Part shown: one piece after another, positions 60,240-64,000 of the stretch | Position numbering within the stretch: the first letter of the stretch is position 1 | Layout of the letters: each line of letters opens with the position of its first letter | From: Bog-756 sp963829235 | Lineage (GTDB): Bacteria; Actinomycetota; Acidimicrobiia; Acidimicrobiales; RAAP-2 | Reading direction: 5' to 3' | Assembly (NCBI GenBank): GCA_963829235.1 | Contig: CAWHIF010000003.1 | Span: forward strand, 992,001 to 1,056,000 | Length of the DNA: 64,000 nt | Program-made: the position numbers and the translations under genes | The notes under the pieces: generated by a model | Seen by the model: the letters and a program-made list of their open reading frames with translations, nothing else | What the model was told of the DNA's origin: nothing | The model's database searches: none

Positions 60240-60475
60240 GGCAATCGGCACTCCAGTGAAGGTCGTCGTGAACTACTGCTCGGATCTCTCGAATGCCGCC
60301 CAATCTCCACCGCCGAGAGTAGCCAGTGGGGACGCCGACGCGGCTTCACCATCGCCTGGTGGTGAGCCGGGCAGAGGGCCGGACTCGGCCCCGCCGGCGA
60401 CTGTGGGGTCCTCGTGCGCCTCGGACCGGGCTCGTTGGCTAGCGTCGTGGGCATGACGACCAGGAGGTGATGACG

Positions 60476-61738
60476 GTGCACAGCCACTGGCGGGCACTCT
60501 CCCTCGACTACCGTGACCCAGCCATCCCGTTCGAAGAGATCGTCCGCCTCATCGACCTGTCCGGCCCCGCCACCGGTGCCGCATACAGCCGGAGCGATGT
60601 GGTCGAGGCCCTCCACGAACACCAGCCGGCGGTGGTCGCCATCTCGTCAGGCACGCTCGTCGGCGCCGTGGTCGCCCGCGTGTGCGGTTCCGACGCGCAT
60701 CTGATGACACTGGCGCTTCATCCCCAGTGGCGCCGACAGGGGATCGGCTCTGCGCTGCTCCGCCAGTTGGACCAGGAGATCATCCACCGGGGTGCCCGTC
60801 GGCTGTTGGCCGTCGTCCACCCCGGCCAGGTCGGTGAGCTGGCCTTCTCGAACCAGGGCTTCACCCGCCAGGACGGCCTGCACCTCTACCTCAGGGACGC
60901 GTCAATGGTCCCCGAGGAGCTGGCCATCGTCGAACGGTTCGGTGGCCAGGTGGTGGCGGCGAACCTCTGGGAGTCGCTCAAAGGGTTCTCCTCGGCCAAG
61001 GAGATCCTGGAGCGCCGCGTCGTCGCCCCTCTCGCCCACGCCGAGCTCGCCGAGCAGCTGGGCCTCGTCCCCCCCGCCGCGGTGCTGCTCTTCGGCCCCC
61101 CTGGGACGGGAAAGACCTCGTTCGCCCGGGCCATGGCGTCCAGGCTCTCGTGGGCGTTCGTCGAAATCCACCCCTCGCTCCTCGGACAGGGGGTGGAGGG
61201 GGGAAGGGCTCTGCGGGACACGCTGTCCGAGCTCGGCAAGGTGGACCGCCTGGTGTGCTTCATCGACGAGGCCGACGAGATCGCTTCGGACCGGAGCGAG
61301 CGTCCCGACAGTCAGCCGCTGGTCAACGAATTGCTCAAGGCGGTTCCGGTCTTCAAGTCCAGGCCCGACAGCCTCATGGTCATGGCCACCAATTCGATCG
61401 ACGCCATCGACCCGGCCCTCCTTCGTCCGGGCCGCTTCGATCTCATCATTCCGGTCGGAGCTCCCGACGGGACGGAGCGCGCCGACCTGGCCTCCGAATT
61501 CCTCCCGGCCAGAGACCCCGGGGATGTGGCCGCCCGCACGGCGGGCTTCACCCCCGCCGACTTCGCCCTGGCCGCCCAGCGGAGCGCGCAGTTGGCATTC
61601 GACCGTGCCCTGGCCGGCGGCTCGCCGGAGGTCGGCGCCGATGACGTCCTCGCCGCCATCAAGCTCACCCGACCGTCGGTCAGCGCCGAGGCCATCCGGC
61701 GGTTCGCGGACGAGGCGCAGCAGTTCTCGCGGCTCTAG
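60476..61738 (+). CDS. GNAT acetyltransferase-AAA+ ATPase fusion
   Basis: About 420 residues. GTG 60476 is chosen because AGGAGG (60462-60467) sits 8 bp before it; in-frame GTG 60467 and ATG 60470 overlap that site. Residues 1-145 are a GNAT domain with acetyl-CoA loop HPQWRRQGIGSALL. Residues about 185-420 are an FtsH/Cdc48-like AAA+ module: GPPGTGKTS, VCFIDEADEI, sensor ATNSID and arginine finger DPALLRPGRFD. No peptidase domain. The stop overlaps that of the convergent GHMP gene (CTAG). Confidence 0.88.
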   Translation: MHSHWRALSLDYRDPAIPFEEIVRLIDLSGPATGAAYSRSDVVEALHEHQPAVVAISSGTLVGAVVARVCGSDAHLMTLALHPQWRRQGIGSALLRQLDQEIIHRGARRLLAVVHPGQVGELAFSNQGFTRQDGLHLYLRDASMVPEELAIVERFGGQVVAANLWESLKGFSSAKEILERRVVAPLAHAELAEQLGLVPPAAVLLFGPPGTGKTSFARAMASRLSWAFVEIHPSLLGQGVEGGRALRDTLSELGKVDRLVCFIDEADEIASDRSERPDSQPLVNELLKAVPVFKSRPDSLMVMATNSIDAIDPALLRPGRFDLIIPVGAPDGTERADLASEFLPARDPGDVAARTAGFTPADFALAAQRSAQLAFDRALAGGSPEVGADDVLAAIKLTRPSVSAEAIRRFADEAQQFSRL

Positions 61739-62727
61739 ACGGACCCCCTGACCTCACAGCCGGTCGCGCTGAGCCGGACGGGGAACGCCCGGTACCGCCG
61801 GTCCAACCGGGCGGCGGCCGTCCGGACGGCATCTCTGCCGGCGCGGGTTGCGCTCAGGATCGTCACCGATCCGCCGTCGCCCCCGGCGCCGTTGACCTTC
61901 CAACCGAGTGCCCCATGGGCAACCGCCATCTCGACCATCCGGTCCGCGTCCACCCCGACCAGCCCCGGGTGCAGTGATCTCTGTGCCTCGGTGTTGTCCG
62001 TCATCGCCCTCCCGAAGGCGTCGAGGTCGCGGGCGAGGACCGCGTCACGTGCCGCGGTCGCGGCAGCCCGCAGTCGGGAGAACACCGCTGCTTGGCGCCG
62101 GCCGAGGCCTTGGATGACCTGCCGGTGCAGATCGGAGGAATTGCGGGCGCGCCCGAGAAAGACGAGCAACAGTCTGGAGTCGAGCCCATCCCAGGTCGGC
62201 AACGCTTGGACCACCGCCTCCGGGTAGGGCTCGACCTCGATGTAGTTGATCCCGCCCAGCGCCGCACACAGCTGGTCCTGGATTCCGCTCTGGATGCCGA
62301 GTGTGTCGACCTCGAGGCGATGAGCTGCGTAGGCGATGTCACGCGGAGACGGTCGCTCGGAACGCAGTGCCGCCAATGCGCCCAACAGGGCGATCGACAC
62401 GGCCGCGGAGGTTCCCGTGCCACAGCCGGGCGGGACGGCCGCACGGACGCTGATCTCCACAGCCAGGTCCGATGGCGGTGGGAAGGCGTCGATCGCGCTC
62501 TCCAGCAGGCGATGCCGGGCCGACCGAGGAGCCCCGGGGACGAGCGGGTACCGGTCGCCGAATGCCTGCACATCCAGCACCACCGGGTCCGGGCCATCGG
62601 TCCGGCGAACCGCGACCTCCACCCCCGGGGTCGCCGCCATGTTCAAGACGCGTCCCGGGCCGCCGAACCAGGTGTCCGTCCAGCCGCCGTTGTCGCAGAT
62701 CCGAATCGGAGCCGAGACCCTGATCAC
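61735..62727 (-). CDS. GHMP-superfamily sugar kinase
   Basis: 330 residues from GTG 62727. Motif 1 RVSAPIRICDNGGWTDTWFG, ATP loop VPPGCGTGTSAAVSIALLG, motif 3 WKVNGAGGDGGSVTIL. The GGWTDT start resembles HddA/fucokinase-type sugar kinases rather than mevalonate or homoserine kinases. Substrate unknown; no heptose or fucose genes nearby. Confidence 0.8.
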   Translation of the reverse strand: MIRVSAPIRICDNGGWTDTWFGGPGRVLNMAATPGVEVAVRRTDGPDPVVLDVQAFGDRYPLVPGAPRSARHRLLESAIDAFPPPSDLAVEISVRAAVPPGCGTGTSAAVSIALLGALAALRSERPSPRDIAYAAHRLEVDTLGIQSGIQDQLCAALGGINYIEVEPYPEAVVQALPTWDGLDSRLLLVFLGRARNSSDLHRQVIQGLGRRQAAVFSRLRAAATAARDAVLARDLDAFGRAMTDNTEAQRSLHPGLVGVDADRMVEMAVAHGALGWKVNGAGGDGGSVTILSATRAGRDAVRTAAARLDRRYRAFPVRLSATGCEVRGSV

Positions 62728-62886
62728 GACCCTCCCCTTTCCCTTTCCCGTTCCCGCCCAGGTCGACCTGCCCAGTTGACCACGCCGCACCACCGCTCCC
62801 CACATTTCCTGCCGGTCCCGAGGCCTGCAGCTTGACCTTGCGAGCTCGATTCAATACAGTACGTGTCGGATCGATATAACTCCCGA

Positions 62887-62962
62887 CCCGGGCCACAGCC
62901 CCGGGCCACAGCCCCGGACCACAGCCCCGGACCACAGCCACACCCCGGACCACAGCCCCGGT
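62887..62962. repeat. 14-bp tandem repeats upstream of the MFS gene
   Basis: About five copies of a CCCCGGACCACAG-like unit lie between the divergent GHMP kinase and MFS genes. An AT-rich stretch just before it (62850-62880) may hold the promoters. Confidence 0.75.
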
Positions 62963-63008
62963 CCCGACATCCCCACCGATCCCGACGTCCCCACCGAAGG
63001 GAGCCCGT

Positions 63009-64000
63009 ATGCCAGCGCTCGATCGCAAATGGTGGACCCTCATCGCCGTGTGTACGGCGACGTTCATGTTGCTGTTGGACATCACCGTCGTGAACGTCGC
63101 GCTCCCCGACATCCAGCGGTCGCTGCACGCGTCATTCAGCGACCTGCAGTGGGTGGTCGACGCCTACTCCCTCACCCTGGCCGCCTTCCTGCTCACCGCC
63201 GGGGTGGTGGGCGACATGTTCGGGCGGCGAGAGGTGTTCGCGGTCGGACTCGGGGTCTTCTCGCTCTCCTCCCTCGTGTGTGGGCTGTCGTCCTCCTCAC
63301 TCATGCTCAACCTGGCCCGTGCCGCGCAAGGGGTGGGCGGGGCCATCATGTTCGCCACATCGCTGGCCCTGATCGCGCAGGCCTTCTCGGGCAAGGAGCG
63401 GGGGACGGCGTTCGGGATCTACGGCGCCGTGATCGGTGGGGCGGTTGCCGTCGGGCCGCTGATCGGCGGGGCCATCACCAGCGGCATCGGGTGGCGATGG
63501 ATCTTCTTCGTGAACGTGCCCATCGGCGTGCTGGCCGTGTTCGTGACGCTGGCCAAGGTGGACGAGTCGAAGGACCCGAACCACCGGCGTATCGACTGGA
63601 TCGGATTCCTCTCGTTTTCCGTCGCCCTCTTCATGCTGGTCTTCGCCCTGGTGCGCGGTCCCGACGACGGATGGGGCAGTGCTCTCATCACCGGTCTGCT
63701 CATCGGTGCCGCCTTCCTGCTGATCGTCTTCGTGGTGGCCGAATGGCGTCAGAGGGACCCGATGCTCGATCTCACCCTCTTCAAGCGCCCGGCCATGGTC
63801 GGCGTCTCGCTGGCCGCGTTCACCATCGCGGCTTCCATCTTCGCCATGTTCTTGTACCTCACCTTGTACATCCAGGATGATCTCGGGTACGGACCACTGG
63901 CCGCCGGGGTCCGCTTTCTGCCCATCACCGTGCTCGCCTTCGCCGTTGCCCCCTTTGCCGGGAAGTTGACCGTGCGCATGCAGGCCCGGTATCTGCTCGG
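63009..64000 (+). CDS. MFS drug exporter, DHA2 family (partial)
   Basis: Runs off the right edge after about 330 residues. ATG 63009 follows AAGGGAG. Motif D1 LLDITVVNVALPDIQ (helix 1), motif A GDMFGRR (loop 2-3), motif C GAVIGGAVAVGPLIGGAIT (helix 5) mark a 14-helix proton-coupled efflux pump (EmrB/QacA type). No regulator gene is next to it in view. Confidence 0.92.
   Translation, partial: MPALDRKWWTLIAVCTATFMLLLDITVVNVALPDIQRSLHASFSDLQWVVDAYSLTLAAFLLTAGVVGDMFGRREVFAVGLGVFSLSSLVCGLSSSSLMLNLARAAQGVGGAIMFATSLALIAQAFSGKERGTAFGIYGAVIGGAVAVGPLIGGAITSGIGWRWIFFVNVPIGVLAVFVTLAKVDESKDPNHRRIDWIGFLSFSVALFMLVFALVRGPDDGWGSALITGLLIGAAFLLIVFVVAEWRQRDPMLDLTLFKRPAMVGVSLAAFTIAASIFAMFLYLTLYIQDDLGYGPLAAGVRFLPITVLAFAVAPFAGKLTVRMQARYLL

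Overview
The window is about 64 kb of very GC-rich DNA (roughly 70 % by eye) from a member of the Actinomycetota. Supporting marks are a DUF222/13E12-type HNH gene, a SenX3-RegX3 pair, ANTAR-domain regulators, a ClpS-DUF2017 pair, a dnaK-grpE-dnaJ-hspR-clpB operon with a HAIR-like operator, an EtfD-type iron-sulfur reductase and frequent 4-bp ATGA/GTGA overlaps. Class level (perhaps Acidimicrobiia) is only a guess.

Layout. 0.3-2.6 kb: DUF222-HNH gene and a SEC-C protein. 2.6-10.0 kb: a five-gene minus-strand type IV secretion-like operon (pilin-like, TrbL/VirB6-like, SCO6880-like, VirB4-like, VirD4-like) with no visible relaxase and with in-frame minisatellites in several genes. 10.1-12.2 kb: SenX3-RegX3-like two-component pair. 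12.3-19.3 kb: serS, an ABC-2 exporter, a TlpA/ResA-like thioredoxin, divergent ctaB and ctaA (haem O and haem A synthesis), clpS-DUF2017, and tRNA-Glu, tRNA-Asp, tRNA-Phe. 19.3-23.3 kb: two back-to-back ANTAR regulators, one with a STAS domain, then a PadR regulator and a dicluster ferredoxin. 23.3-37.0 kb: pyrE and nine purine genes (purM, F, L, Q, S, C, B, D, A), which cover most of the route to IMP plus the two AMP-forming enzymes. 37.1-45.5 kb: a GT39-like membrane protein and the heat-shock operon. 46-49 kb: phosphoglycerate mutase, and an amt-glnB ammonium module with a candidate GlnR site. 49-54 kb: small membrane proteins, a cyclic-nucleotide-binding protein, EtfD and dCTP deaminase. 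55-59 kb: a cluster resembling quinone or isoprenoid tailoring (geranylgeranyl reductase-like, UbiE-like methyltransferase, UbiA-like membrane protein, SRPBCC protein, chorismate lyase-like protein). 59-64 kb: an L,D-transpeptidase, a GNAT-AAA+ fusion, a GHMP kinase and a truncated MFS exporter.

Two cross-cutting features stand out. First, genes between about 1 and 36 kb carry many single-base frameshifts, including in genes expected to be essential (serS, purM, purD), whereas 36-64 kb is clean. This looks like indel error in the source sequence rather than decay, so many entries are given as the reconstructed full gene. Second, short tandem repeats, mostly with units in multiples of 3 bp, recur inside genes and between them. 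The best candidates for new biology are the repeat-bearing secretion operon, the quinone-like cluster containing a chorismate lyase fold, the STAS-GAF-ANTAR regulator and the GNAT-AAA+ fusion.
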